The notes beneath the pieces were generated by a model. The model was not told the origin of the DNA, made no database searches, and worked only from the letters and a program-made list of their open reading frames with translations. 64,000 nt of DNA, taken from the NCBI RefSeq assembly GCF_004795105.1, contig NZ_SSBL01000016.1, positions 99,819 through 163,818 of the forward strand, written 5' to 3'. This document shows, in pieces, positions 50,267 to 58,365 of the stretch. This DNA comes from Streptomyces sp. A0642 (GTDB lineage Bacteria; Actinomycetota; Actinomycetes; Streptomycetales; Streptomycetaceae). The stretch's first letter is position 1; every line of letters begins with the position of its first letter. The position numbers were made by a program, and so were the translations under genes.

Positions 50267-51289
50267 TCACCTCGGCCGGTCGAGTCGCTGGATGAGCAGT
50301 TCGGCCAGTCGGTCGCGTCCGGCCGGGGCGGCGGCGTGGGTGAGATAGATGGCGTTCAACAGCTGGTCCGTGGCGAGGAGTTCACTGCGGGAGCGGTCCA
50401 GGAAGTAGGCGATGAGGTCCTCGCTGGAACGGGCCGCCTCCTCACCCAGGTGCGCCTTCACGAACGCGGCCAGCCGCTTGTGGTCGGGGCGTTCGAGTTC
50501 CAGATGGATGCAGCGGCGCATCAGGGGGGCGGGGAAGTCCCGCTCCCCGTTGCTGGTGAGCACCACGAACGGGAACGCCCGGCACTGCACCCGGCCGCCC
50601 TTGATCCGCACCTTGTTGCCGTCGTGGTCGAGCACGTCCGCCTCGCCGTCGGGCAGCCGGTCGGCGATCCGTTCCAGTTCGGGGATCGCGAACTCGCCCT
50701 CCTCCAGCACGTTGAGGAGGTCGTTGGGCAGATCGATGTCGCTCTTGTCGAGCTCGTCGATGAGCAGCACCCGCGGCCGGTCCGAGGGCAGCAGCGCGGT
50801 GCCCAGCGGGCCGAGCCGGATGTAGCTCCCCACATTCTGCGCGGACTCGGCGCCGGCGTCCGAGGACGCGGAGGCGTGCGAGGCGATCTGCACATCCTGC
50901 AGCCGGGCGATCGCGTCGTAGTGGTAGAGCCCGTCCAGCAGGGTGGAGCGGCTGACGATGGGCCAGCGCAGCACCTTGCCCAACTCCAGTTCACGGGCGA
51001 CGGAGTGGGCCAGGGTGCTCTTTCCCGCGCCGGGGTCCCCGGTGACCAGCAGCGGACGCCGCAGGTACAGCGCGGCGTTGATCATTTCGAGCTCCTCGGC
51101 GCCCGGCCGGTGCTCCTCGGCTATGCGTCCGGGGATGCCGAGCCGACGGTCGGCCGAATCGTCTCCGCCCACCGGCGCGGACCGGCCGCCGGCGAAGTCC
51201 CGCCAGGGCGGAGGAGGCGGCAACTGCGGTACTCCGTCGTGAGGTTCGCCGATCCCTCGGTAGATGAGCCACTCGCTGGGTTCACTCAT
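50267..51289 (-). CDS. MoxR-type AAA+ ATPase
   Basis: 340 aa from ATG 51289. Walker A GDPGAGKST, Walker B VLLIDELDK, sensor 1 LTSN and the R-finger/insert expected for MoxR/RavA-like ATPases (YHYDAIARLQ ... NVGSYIRLGPLG). Partner of the vWA protein encoded next; together they likely remodel or license the system. 126 bases separate it from the protease gene upstream. Confidence 0.93.
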   Translation of the reverse strand: MSEPSEWLIYRGIGEPHDGVPQLPPPPPWRDFAGGRSAPVGGDDSADRRLGIPGRIAEEHRPGAEELEMINAALYLRRPLLVTGDPGAGKSTLAHSVARELELGKVLRWPIVSRSTLLDGLYHYDAIARLQDVQIASHASASSDAGAESAQNVGSYIRLGPLGTALLPSDRPRVLLIDELDKSDIDLPNDLLNVLEEGEFAIPELERIADRLPDGEADVLDHDGNKVRIKGGRVQCRAFPFVVLTSNGERDFPAPLMRRCIHLELERPDHKRLAAFVKAHLGEEAARSSEDLIAYFLDRSRSELLATDQLLNAIYLTHAAAPAGRDRLAELLIQRLDRPR

Positions 51290-51415
51290 AGCGTTCCTCG
51301 TCGTCCTTCATTCGCCAGGGAGCGGCCGTCGGGCGTGCCTCACCGTATCGACCCTGCGCACCCCTCGAAAGAGGCCGGCGGGCGCGGCCCTGCGGGGTCG
51401 GCCCGAGGCGTCCCG

Positions 51416-53497
51416 TCACGGCGCCTCCAGGAACTCGGAGCGAGGCAGGGGCCGGTGCGGGTTGTCGTAGTACAGGGCCATTCCGTCGGACCAGTACGTC
51501 TCCAGGGAAGACGTGCTGACCCCGCGCCGCAGCTCATGGACCCATCGCGGCAGCCGGTCACGCACCCGGGCATCCGAGACGCCCTCGGTCACGCGCCGGT
51601 GGAAGTCCCTGCAGACGGTGTCGTCCTCCGTGGGCATCCGCTGGAACAGCGCAACCCCGAAGCCGGCGTCGAGCACCCGCCCCACGCCCGCCCTGATCCC
51701 GGGGTCCGGGCGGTTGCCGTAACGGCAGAGCACCGGAACCGTTTCGCGGGCGAGCCTGCTCAGCTTCGCGGTCTCCGGCACCCGTACCCGTAACTCGTTC
51801 TCGCAGTCGACGACTTCGGCCCGCAGAGCGGCGTCCGGCGTGGCGTCCCAGCGCGTCAGCCGCTCGTCCGTGGGGCCGTGTTCCGAACTGCGCAGCACCA
51901 CGGGGCGTACGGCTCCGAGCGGACGGCCGTCGCAGGGGAGCTCCCAGCGGTCGACCTCCAGGCCGAACAGACCGAGGGCGACCACGACCTGGAGCACGGC
52001 GGGGCTGCCCGGCTCGTCGCACTCCCGGAAGGCCTCGGTCAGCGCGGCGGACAGCTGGCCCGGCAGCGACTCGAGCGGGCCCCCCTGGCCGTCCTGGATG
52101 CGCGACATCTCTCCGGTGTGCCGGGCGACGGCGATCCGCCAGTCGAACTGCCCAGGGGCCCAGAGCTGCCGTTCCACTTCCAGGACGACGCAGTCCCTCT
52201 CCCGTTCCATGGAGGCGAGGGGCCCGGTCGGCGGACGACCCGGCTGACGGCTCTCCTCCAGGTACATGTGGACATCCGCCCACTCCATGTCGAACTGGCG
52301 GCGCACGTCCCGGGGCAGTTCGGCCTTCGCCACCTGCCGCACCCACTCCCACAGCGACTCGGCGGTCGCGGCGGAGAGCCCGCCGCCGGTCCGGTCGGCC
52401 GCGAGCACACCCATGCAGTAGCGCAGGACCAGCTCGAACTGGGCCGCCCGCTCACGGGCGCGCGTGTCGTAGAGCGCCGCCAGCCCGTCGCGCCAGCCGC
52501 GCGGTGCGGGACGGTGCTCCCGGGAGTGAACGCCGGGCAGGGCGTCCAGCAGGACGAGCAGGCTGCGGGTGCTGACCGGGGGCGGGAGTTCGGCGAGCCG
52601 CCCCAGCAGCTCCACCCGCTGCTTGGGGCCGAGGATGCCGCCGGGCGGCGCCGGCAGTTCGCTCTGCACATCGGCCCAGGTCCGCTCCGTCCCGGCCGAG
52701 CTGTTGTGCCGGTCCGCGTGGTAGCGGTCGTGGGCGTGGAAGACGGACTGGTACAGGTCGTCGGCCTCGGTCACGACCGGTCCGGACGGCACCTGCAGGG
52801 TGCGCAGCCGCTCGGTCCCCACGGCCGTTCCGCCCTGGTGGTGGTCGAGCCGCGACTTGATCACCCCGACCACCTCGCCCCGGACGAGATCCACGACGGG
52901 TCCGCCGGACATGCCCGGCTCCAGCCAGTCCCCATCGAGCCGGACGACCTGCTCGGCATCGTCCGACGCACCGTAGGCGCCCTTCACCACGCAGACGCCG
53001 CTGCGCTTCAGCAGTCCGCCGCCCTGCGAGGGGGCCCAGCCCACGCAGTGGATCTCACGGCTGCGCAGCATGGCCTCCGAGCGCTCGGAGACGTACACAC
53101 AGCTGTGCTTGACGGGGCGCTGGAGCTTGATGAGAGCCAGGTCGGGGGCGGGCCAGCCGGGGGCCCCGGGCGGCCGCGAGCCGGGCATCGCGACGACGAC
53201 TTCGCCCGGTACCTCGCTCAGTTCCGAGCTGTAGCGGTCCCCCTTGAACCACACGTTCACCATGCCCCCCTCCCCCCGCATCGCCACGTGCGCGCACGTG
53301 AGGATCCAGCTGGGTGCGACGAAGAAGCCGCTCCCCAGGAAGTCTCCGCCCCGTCCGCCGTGTCCTCCCTGTCCGTCATGGGCATACCCGGGCCCCGGGT
53401 GATGGATGCGCACCGTGGCGTCCCGCACGAGGTCCATGAGAGCGGCCTGCGGTCCGCCCAGACCCCCTTCTGCGCCCCCGCCGCCCTCCGAGGTCAC
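51416..53497 (-). CDS. Cytosolic trypsin-like protease with VMAP C-terminal module
   Basis: 693 aa from GTG 53497, overlapping the upstream stop as GTGA. N-terminal chymotrypsin-fold domain without signal peptide: catalytic H70 in CAHVAM, D119 in APDLALIKL and S197 in EPGMSGGPV, all intact. The rest (about 260-693) is helical then alpha/beta, ending SDGMALYYDNPHRPLP, as in VMAP C-terminal modules that link vWA-MoxR systems to an effector. The protease is the obvious effector. Function by comparison with published VMAP systems; not tested. Confidence 0.88.
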   Translation of the reverse strand: MTSEGGGGAEGGLGGPQAALMDLVRDATVRIHHPGPGYAHDGQGGHGGRGGDFLGSGFFVAPSWILTCAHVAMRGEGGMVNVWFKGDRYSSELSEVPGEVVVAMPGSRPPGAPGWPAPDLALIKLQRPVKHSCVYVSERSEAMLRSREIHCVGWAPSQGGGLLKRSGVCVVKGAYGASDDAEQVVRLDGDWLEPGMSGGPVVDLVRGEVVGVIKSRLDHHQGGTAVGTERLRTLQVPSGPVVTEADDLYQSVFHAHDRYHADRHNSSAGTERTWADVQSELPAPPGGILGPKQRVELLGRLAELPPPVSTRSLLVLLDALPGVHSREHRPAPRGWRDGLAALYDTRARERAAQFELVLRYCMGVLAADRTGGGLSAATAESLWEWVRQVAKAELPRDVRRQFDMEWADVHMYLEESRQPGRPPTGPLASMERERDCVVLEVERQLWAPGQFDWRIAVARHTGEMSRIQDGQGGPLESLPGQLSAALTEAFRECDEPGSPAVLQVVVALGLFGLEVDRWELPCDGRPLGAVRPVVLRSSEHGPTDERLTRWDATPDAALRAEVVDCENELRVRVPETAKLSRLARETVPVLCRYGNRPDPGIRAGVGRVLDAGFGVALFQRMPTEDDTVCRDFHRRVTEGVSDARVRDRLPRWVHELRRGVSTSSLETYWSDGMALYYDNPHRPLPRSEFLEAP

Positions 53498-54054
53498 GCT
53501 CCGCCGCCGTGGGTGTCATCCGCCCCGTCGCCGCGCGCCGGTGCGCCGGGGCCTGCCCCGGCGGGCGGTGACGAGGGCGCGGGCGCCGGTGCGGCCGGGG
53601 GGACCCGGGGAGGCGCGAACGGAACCGGGGGCACCGAAGGCGCGGGCGCCTGTGCCGGTACGGGTGCCGGTTCCGGGGCGGGCGGGTCGACCGGCGGTCC
53701 GCCGCCGCTCCAGGTGAGCGTGACCTTGATGGCGCCCTTGGCCTCGCCGTCCGCGAGGAGTCCGACGACCTTGCCGGACTTGGCGGTGAGCTCGATCCCG
53801 AACTCGACGCTGACCTCGTCCGGCCGCACCGCGCGCAGCGGCACGGCGAGCGAGCGGGCGACGCTGGTCACCACGGAGTGCAGGCTCTCGACCCGCGCCT
53901 GCACCCGGTCGGCGACGTCCCCGAACCCGGTGTCCGTGAACGTCAGGCCGCCGGGCTCGGGGCGCTCCAGCTCCTCCGCCCCGGAGATCCGTGCCCAGAC
54001 CGGCGTACCGTCCGGCATCTCGATCCGCGTGATCCGGGCCCCACCGTCACCCAT
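53494..54054 (-). CDS. CU044_2847/Trypco1-type protein
   Basis: 186 aa from ATG 54054 (GGGGGG ahead). First about 125 residues form a compact domain: VWARISGAEE, then GFGDVADRVQARVESL, VRPDEVSVEFGIELTAKSGKVVGLLADGEAKGAI, matching the trypsin-co-occurring family (Trypco1) that accompanies such proteases. The last about 60 residues are Pro/Ala rich. Likely a regulator or substrate-binding partner of the adjacent protease. First gene of the minus-strand block. Confidence 0.87.
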   Translation of the reverse strand: MGDGGARITRIEMPDGTPVWARISGAEELERPEPGGLTFTDTGFGDVADRVQARVESLHSVVTSVARSLAVPLRAVRPDEVSVEFGIELTAKSGKVVGLLADGEAKGAIKVTLTWSGGGPPVDPPAPEPAPVPAQAPAPSVPPVPFAPPRVPPAAPAPAPSSPPAGAGPGAPARGDGADDTHGGGA

Positions 54055-54226
54055 GACACCCCCCGTTCCCCAACTCCCCGCAGGTTAACGGCCGTAGCCC
54101 CTCGACGCGAGGGAGGTGGACCATGGCGCAGGGGGCCGGCGGCCCGGTCCCCGGCCGGCCGGCAGGGCCGCGGCCGGGCCCTCTCCCGGCCGTCGCAGGG
54201 CGCTCACCAGGCAGTAAACTCGGGCT

Positions 54227-54412
54227 ATGTACTTCACCGACCGCGGTATCGAGGAGCTGGAGAAGCGGCGAGGCGAGGAAGAGGTCACCTTCGAGTGGCT
54301 CGCCGAGCAGCTGCGCACCTTCGTCGATCTGAATCCCGACTTCGAGGTGCCGGTCGAGCGCCTCGCCACGTGGCTGGCCCGGCTGGACGACGACGAGGAC
54401 GACGAGGACTGA
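54227..54412 (+). CDS. Small acidic conserved protein (DUF6104-like)
   Basis: 61 aa, MYFTDRGIEELEKRRGEEEV start and a DDDEDDED acid tail. TAAACT (54215-54220) ends six bases before the ATG, so the transcript is probably leaderless. This short protein is widespread in Streptomyces, function unknown. Confidence 0.87.
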   Translation: MYFTDRGIEELEKRRGEEEVTFEWLAEQLRTFVDLNPDFEVPVERLATWLARLDDDEDDED

Positions 54413-54441
54413 CCGGGGCGGGACGGTCACCGACCGTCCGG

Positions 54442-54588
54442 ACCCTCATCCCCGATCCGGGCCGGTCGGTCACCCACCCGCCCCCTCGCCCGTGATCCGA
54501 GTCGGCCGGCCGGTCGGCCGCTCACAGGCCCCCTCATCCCTGATCCGGGCCGACCGGTCACCCATCCGCCCCCTCATCCCTGATCCGG
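54442..54588. repeat. Four imperfect ~40-48-bp tandem repeats overlapping a gene end
   Basis: Cores at 54442-54460, 54481-54500, 54529-54548 and 54569-54588; the last two share an identical 20-bp core 40 bp apart. The last copy encodes the C-terminal residues RIRDEGADG of the minus-strand gene that ends at 54558, so the others look like repeated copies of its 3' end. Confidence 0.8.
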
Positions 54589-55406
54589 TCGTACGCGAGG
54601 CCGAGCGCGCCGTGCACCATCAGCAGCGCCCCGGCGAAGACCCAGCCGCCGCTGCGCCGGCCCGCTCCCCACAGGGCGAGCGGAAGACCCGCGGCCAGCT
54701 GGGCGCCGGCCAGGACGCGTGCTCGGGGGCCGCGCATCCAGGGCCCCAGGCTGCCGCTCTCCACCGCCGCGAGTTCGGCCTTGACGGCGTCGCGCCAGCC
54801 GGTGCCCGCGATCCGTTCGGCCTCCGGCCTCATCTCGGCCCCCGCTGTCAGCCCGCGGGACGGCTCCCCGGGGTCCAGGCCCGGCGGGAGTTGGAGCCCG
54901 ATGCGGGTGAGGACGGCCAAGAGTCCGCGCAGCCGGGCCCTGGCGTCCGCTTCCGGGTCGGGGCGGGTCAGGGCTTCGAGGGCCTGGACGTCCGGCACGG
55001 GGTCGAGGCCGAGCCGCTCGGCGAACGTACGCATCGCCTCGTCCTCCCCGGCGGGGGTCCCGTCGGCGAGCCAGACGTAGCCGACCGGGCGACGGAATCC
55101 CGCGGCGAGCGTGTACCCGGCCCGGTCGCCGTCCCACCACAGCGCGAGGACCGGCCACGCCGAGCCGACCGCGAGGGCGGTGGCCCAGCCCCCGAGCACC
55201 CGGTCGACGGGGTCGGCGGCCTCTCCGCCCGGCGACTGCCCGGCAGGGCCGCCCTGCCAGGGCTTCCCCTCCGGCACGAGGACGCTCCAGCCCTCCCCGG
55301 CCGGTGCGAGCAGCATCCGCTCACGCAGCAGAGGGGCGACCGTCCGGACCGTCTCCGGTTGGGCCCGGCACAGCAGCAGTGCTCCCACGCGTGATGTCGC
55401 ATCCAT
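54558..55406 (-). CDS. Hypothetical protein with C-terminal membrane helices
   Basis: 282 aa from ATG 55406; TACGGT seven bases ahead suggests a leaderless transcript. Residues 1-200 are soluble with a GWSVLVPEG and ALWWDGDRAGYTLAAGFRRPVGYVW stretch; the end has two hydrophobic segments (LAGAQLAAGLPLALWGAG and WVFAGALLMVHGALGLAY). No known domain recognised. Last residues lie in the repeat described at 54442-54588. Confidence 0.82.
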   Translation of the reverse strand: MDATSRVGALLLCRAQPETVRTVAPLLRERMLLAPAGEGWSVLVPEGKPWQGGPAGQSPGGEAADPVDRVLGGWATALAVGSAWPVLALWWDGDRAGYTLAAGFRRPVGYVWLADGTPAGEDEAMRTFAERLGLDPVPDVQALEALTRPDPEADARARLRGLLAVLTRIGLQLPPGLDPGEPSRGLTAGAEMRPEAERIAGTGWRDAVKAELAAVESGSLGPWMRGPRARVLAGAQLAAGLPLALWGAGRRSGGWVFAGALLMVHGALGLAYDRIRDEGADG

Positions 55407-55503
55407 GCCCCACACCGTAGGACAGAACGCCCGGCTTTGATGCGCTTTGTACGCCTGACGGCACCATCCCCTCCCCCGCCATCGCCTTGACTTCCCCCGA
55501 CCG

Positions 55504-55539
55504 CGATATATCGTGTTCAGCAAGAGACGCGATATGTTG
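55504..55539 (+). promoter_or_regulatory. PadR-type operator candidates upstream of DUF4097 gene
   Basis: CGATATATCG (55504-55513) is a perfect 10-bp palindrome; a half-matching CGATATGTTG is at 55530-55539. TTGACT (55487-55492) lies just ahead. The gene pair downstream ends in a PadR regulator, so autoregulation is likely but not shown. Confidence 0.55.
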
Positions 55540-55569
55540 CGTCGCCGCGCTCCCCGGGAGGTCAGATCC

Positions 55570-56427
55570 ATGCCTGTGTCGTCGTGGGCCATCGCCGAGC
55601 CTCGCAAACTCACCTTCGACGAACCCGTGAGCGCGCTGAGCGTGCGCGTCGTCAACGGAACGGTCAATGTGGTCGGCACCGACGAGCCGACCGCCCGGCT
55701 GGAGGTCTCCGACCTCGAGGGGCCGCCCCTGATCGTCACGCTGCAGGACGGTGTCCTGACCGTCGCGTACGAGGACCTGGCCTGGCAGCACATGCTCAAG
55801 TGGCTCGACCGCAAGGGCTGGCACCGTCACGCGGTGGTCTCCCTCGCGGTGCCGGCCGGGTCGGCGGTGGAGGTCGGCGTGGTCGGCGCGGGCGCCTTCG
55901 TCTCCGGGATCCGCGGCCGTACGGACGTACGCGGCGTCACCGGCGACACCACGCTCGTCGGGCTCGCCGGACCGGTCGGCGCGGAGACCGTGTCCGGCAA
56001 TGTGGAGGCCCAGGCCGTCACCGGCGATCTGCGCTTCCACTCGGTCTCCGGCGACCTGACCGTCGTCGAGGGCGCCGGGGCTTCCGTGAAGGCGGAGTCC
56101 ATCAGCGGCAACATGGTGCTCGACCTGGACGCGACCGGCGAGCCCACCGACGTCCGGCTGGCCACGGTCTCCGGCGAACTCGCCATCCGCCTGCCGCACC
56201 CGGCCGACGCGAAGGTCGAGGCGAACACCGCGAGCGGCTCCGTGTCCAACGGCTTCGAGGACCTCCGGGTCAGCGGCCAGTGGGGCGCGAAGAAGATCAC
56301 CGGCACCCTGGGCTCCGGAACCGGGACACTGAGGGCGACGACGGTCTCGGGATCGATCGCCCTACTGCGCCGCCCACCCGCCGAGGACGATCCGCACGCC
56401 GCCGAGCCGACCGGAAAGGTGCTCTGA
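55570..56427 (+). CDS. DUF4097-family beta-repeat protein
   Basis: 285 aa from ATG 55570; GGGAGG seven bases upstream. Repetitive beta-strand protein: units such as GDTTLVGLAGPVGAETVSGN, VTGDLRFHSVSGDL, ESISGNMVLDL and ATVSGELAIRL form a right-handed beta-helix-like fold of the DUF4097 family. No signal peptide, so probably cytosolic. Followed 1 base later by its PadR partner, a very common pair in actinomycetes. Confidence 0.9.
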   Translation: MPVSSWAIAEPRKLTFDEPVSALSVRVVNGTVNVVGTDEPTARLEVSDLEGPPLIVTLQDGVLTVAYEDLAWQHMLKWLDRKGWHRHAVVSLAVPAGSAVEVGVVGAGAFVSGIRGRTDVRGVTGDTTLVGLAGPVGAETVSGNVEAQAVTGDLRFHSVSGDLTVVEGAGASVKAESISGNMVLDLDATGEPTDVRLATVSGELAIRLPHPADAKVEANTASGSVSNGFEDLRVSGQWGAKKITGTLGSGTGTLRATTVSGSIALLRRPPAEDDPHAAEPTGKVL

Positions 56428-56428
56428 C

Positions 56429-57448
56429 ATGCCCCCCGTTTTCGCCCACGGCCGCCTGCGCCTCTACCTGCTGAAGCTGCTCGACGAAGCCCCCCGTCAC
56501 GGCTACGAGGTGATCAGGATCCTCGAGGAGCGCTTCCAGGGTCTGTACGCCCCGTCCGCGGGCACCGTCTACCCGCGCCTCGCCAAGCTGGAGGCCGAGG
56601 GCCTGGTCACGCACGCCACCGAAGGCGGCCGCAAGGTCTACTCGATCACCGACGCGGGCCGCGCCGAACTGGCGGGCCGCACCGGTGAGCTCGCCGATCT
56701 GGAGCTGGAGATCAGGGACTCGGTCTCCGAACTGGCCGCCGAGATCCGCGACGACGTGCGGGGCGCCGCGGGCAAGCTGCGCAGCGAGATGCGCGCCGCG
56801 GCGGACGAGTCGCGGCACACGGGTTCCTCCCGGCCGGGCGGCAAGGCGGGCAAGGGGGCCCCCTTCGGCGGCTTCGGTGATCTCGGTGATTTCGCCGACT
56901 TCGGTGACTTCGGCGACAAGGAAGCCTGGCACACGGCGAAGGAGGAGCTGCGCAAGGCGAAGCAGGAGTGGAAGGAGCAGGCCCGCCGGGCGAAGGACGA
57001 GTCCCGCCGCGCCCGCGAGGAGGCCCAGCAGGCCCGCCGCCAGGCCAAGGAGGCCCAGGACCGGGCGCGCGAGCAGATGCAGAACGCCGCCCGCCAGGTC
57101 CAGGACCACTTCGCCCGGGGCGACTGGCCGGCCGGTGTACGGGAGGGGCTCGCCGAAATCACCGGCCAGCTGGGCGCCTTCGCCCGTACGGGCAACTGGC
57201 CGCCCTACGTGAAGGCGGACGCGGCGGACGCCGACCCCGACTGGGGCAGGGACGCGGGCGGCACCGGCGACCCGGCCCGTGATCTGGACCGCCTGCTCGA
57301 CCGGTTCCGCGACGACATCCGTGACGCGGCCAGGGACCGGGGGGTGACGGAGGGCCAGCTCGCGGAGGCCCGACGGCACCTCTCGACGGCGGCCGCCCAC
57401 ATCGGGGCGCTGCTGCGGAAGGACAACGACGGCGAGGCGAAGCAGTAA
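56429..57448 (+). CDS. PadR-family regulator with long helical C-terminal extension
   Basis: 339 aa, ATG one base after the DUF4097 stop. Winged helix: LRLYLLKLLDEAPRHGYEVIRILEE, PSAGTVYPRLAKLEAEGLVTHA, GRKVYSITDAG. The C-terminal half is a charged coiled-coil (TAKEELRKAKQEWKEQARRA and similar), unlike the short dimer helix of standard PadR proteins, with a Gly/Asp/Phe-rich linker GDFADFGDFGD before it. Likely autoregulates through the CGATATATCG sites. Confidence 0.92.
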   Translation: MPPVFAHGRLRLYLLKLLDEAPRHGYEVIRILEERFQGLYAPSAGTVYPRLAKLEAEGLVTHATEGGRKVYSITDAGRAELAGRTGELADLELEIRDSVSELAAEIRDDVRGAAGKLRSEMRAAADESRHTGSSRPGGKAGKGAPFGGFGDLGDFADFGDFGDKEAWHTAKEELRKAKQEWKEQARRAKDESRRAREEAQQARRQAKEAQDRAREQMQNAARQVQDHFARGDWPAGVREGLAEITGQLGAFARTGNWPPYVKADAADADPDWGRDAGGTGDPARDLDRLLDRFRDDIRDAARDRGVTEGQLAEARRHLSTAAAHIGALLRKDNDGEAKQ

Positions 57449-57473
57449 GAGGACGGCGGGGACGGAAGGGACA

Positions 57474-57522
57474 GCGGGGCGGCCCGGGGGGAACAACCAT
57501 GAAACCCCCCGGGCCGCCCCGC
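57474..57522. terminator. Terminator between PadR and Clp_N genes
   Basis: Perfect 18-bp arms, 57474-57491 and 57505-57522, with a 13-base loop. Serves the convergent PadR and Clp_N genes. Confidence 0.9.
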
Positions 57523-57623
57523 GCTCACCCCGCCCGGCGGCCCCGACCCGCGTCGCCGTCCCCGTACCGCCGCCCCGCGCTCACCCCGCCCGGCGGTCCC
57601 GACCCGCGTCGCCGTCCCCGTAC
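57517..57623. repeat. 51-bp direct repeat covering the Clp_N gene 3' end
   Basis: Copies 57517-57567 and 57573-57623, 56 bp apart with one mismatch. The second contains the stop (57581-57583) and the last residues of the Clp_N-domain gene; the first is an extra copy behind the stop. Confidence 0.9.
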
Positions 57624-58156
57624 AGCGCACGGTCGACCGTCCCGTACGTCGCACCGTGCTCGGCGAGCACGTCGGCGACGACTCCGGGGGATGCGGTGAG
57701 CGCCAGCAGGAGGTGTTCCTCGCCGATGAAGCGGTCACCGCGGCCGAGCGCGATCCGCAGCGACTTCTCCAGGATCTTCCTGGCCTCCTTGGTGAACGCC
57801 CGGTTGCCCGACCACCAGCGCCGCTCCGCGCGGCCGCGCAGCAGCGCCCCCTCGCCGTGCGCCTCCTCGATGCGGGAGACGATCGCGGTGAGATCGATGC
57901 CGATGTCCGCGAGGGCTTCGGCGTCGGCCTTCGTCATGCCGCCGCGCCTGCGCGCGTCGGCCAGTGCGGCCTCCACCGAGGCCCTGCGGGCCTTGAGGCC
58001 CAGCGCGGCGACGGCGAACGAGGCGCGGCTGCCTTCCTGATCCAGCAGGGCGAGCAGCAGATGCTCCTCGGTGACGGAACCGGCGTCGGCCCGTTCGGCG
58101 TGCGTCACCGCGCCGGTCACCGCGGCGCGCGCCCCTTTGGTGAATCGCTCGAACAT
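57581..58156 (-). CDS. Clp N-domain protein (ClpA/ClpC N-terminal repeat, no ATPase)
   Basis: 191 aa from ATG 58156 with GGGAGG upstream. Two Clp_N repeats: MFERFTKGARAAV...EEHLLLALLDQEGS and a second with TKEARKILEKSLRIALGRGDRFIGEEHLLLALTASP. No AAA domain, so it may be an adaptor or decoy for Clp chaperones or bind degradation-marked proteins. Its ATG overlaps the stop of the small HTH gene (TGATG), so they are translated together. Confidence 0.9.
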   Translation of the reverse strand: MFERFTKGARAAVTGAVTHAERADAGSVTEEHLLLALLDQEGSRASFAVAALGLKARRASVEAALADARRRGGMTKADAEALADIGIDLTAIVSRIEEAHGEGALLRGRAERRWWSGNRAFTKEARKILEKSLRIALGRGDRFIGEEHLLLALTASPGVVADVLAEHGATYGTVDRALYGDGDAGRDRRAG

Positions 58157-58365
58157 CAATGCCTCCCGTACTTCTTGTGCACGGCCTGCCGGCTGACGCC
58201 CAGTTCGGCGGCGATCTCCTGCCACGACCAGCCCTGGGCACGGGCGCTTCCGACTTGTACGGCTTCGAGCTGCTCCAGCAGCCGCCGCAGCGCGGCGACC
58301 GACCGCAGCCCCACCCGGGGGTCGCGGTCGCCGGCACGCTCGGCGAGATCCGTTGCTTCGGTCAT
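58156..58365 (-). CDS. Small HTH regulator preceding the Clp_N protein
   Basis: 69 aa from ATG 58365. DNA-binding HTH at the C-terminus: WSWQEIAAELGVSRQAVHKKYGRH, a sigma70 region-4-like/AsnC-like motif. The ATG lies inside a palindrome and is directly preceded by CATAGT, so the transcript is leaderless. The pair small-HTH/Clp_N protein is conserved in Streptomyces; autoregulation is strongly suggested by the two operators. Confidence 0.88.
   Translation of the reverse strand: MTEATDLAERAGDRDPRVGLRSVAALRRLLEQLEAVQVGSARAQGWSWQEIAAELGVSRQAVHKKYGRH

Noticed and set aside
40442..54054. A mobile island origin for the minus-strand block
   Set aside because: No integrase, transposase, tRNA end or flanking direct repeats were seen and the base composition matches the neighbours.
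54442..54588. Repeats considered as a CRISPR array
   Set aside because: Units are contiguous and imperfect, there are no unique spacers, no cas genes, and one unit is coding.
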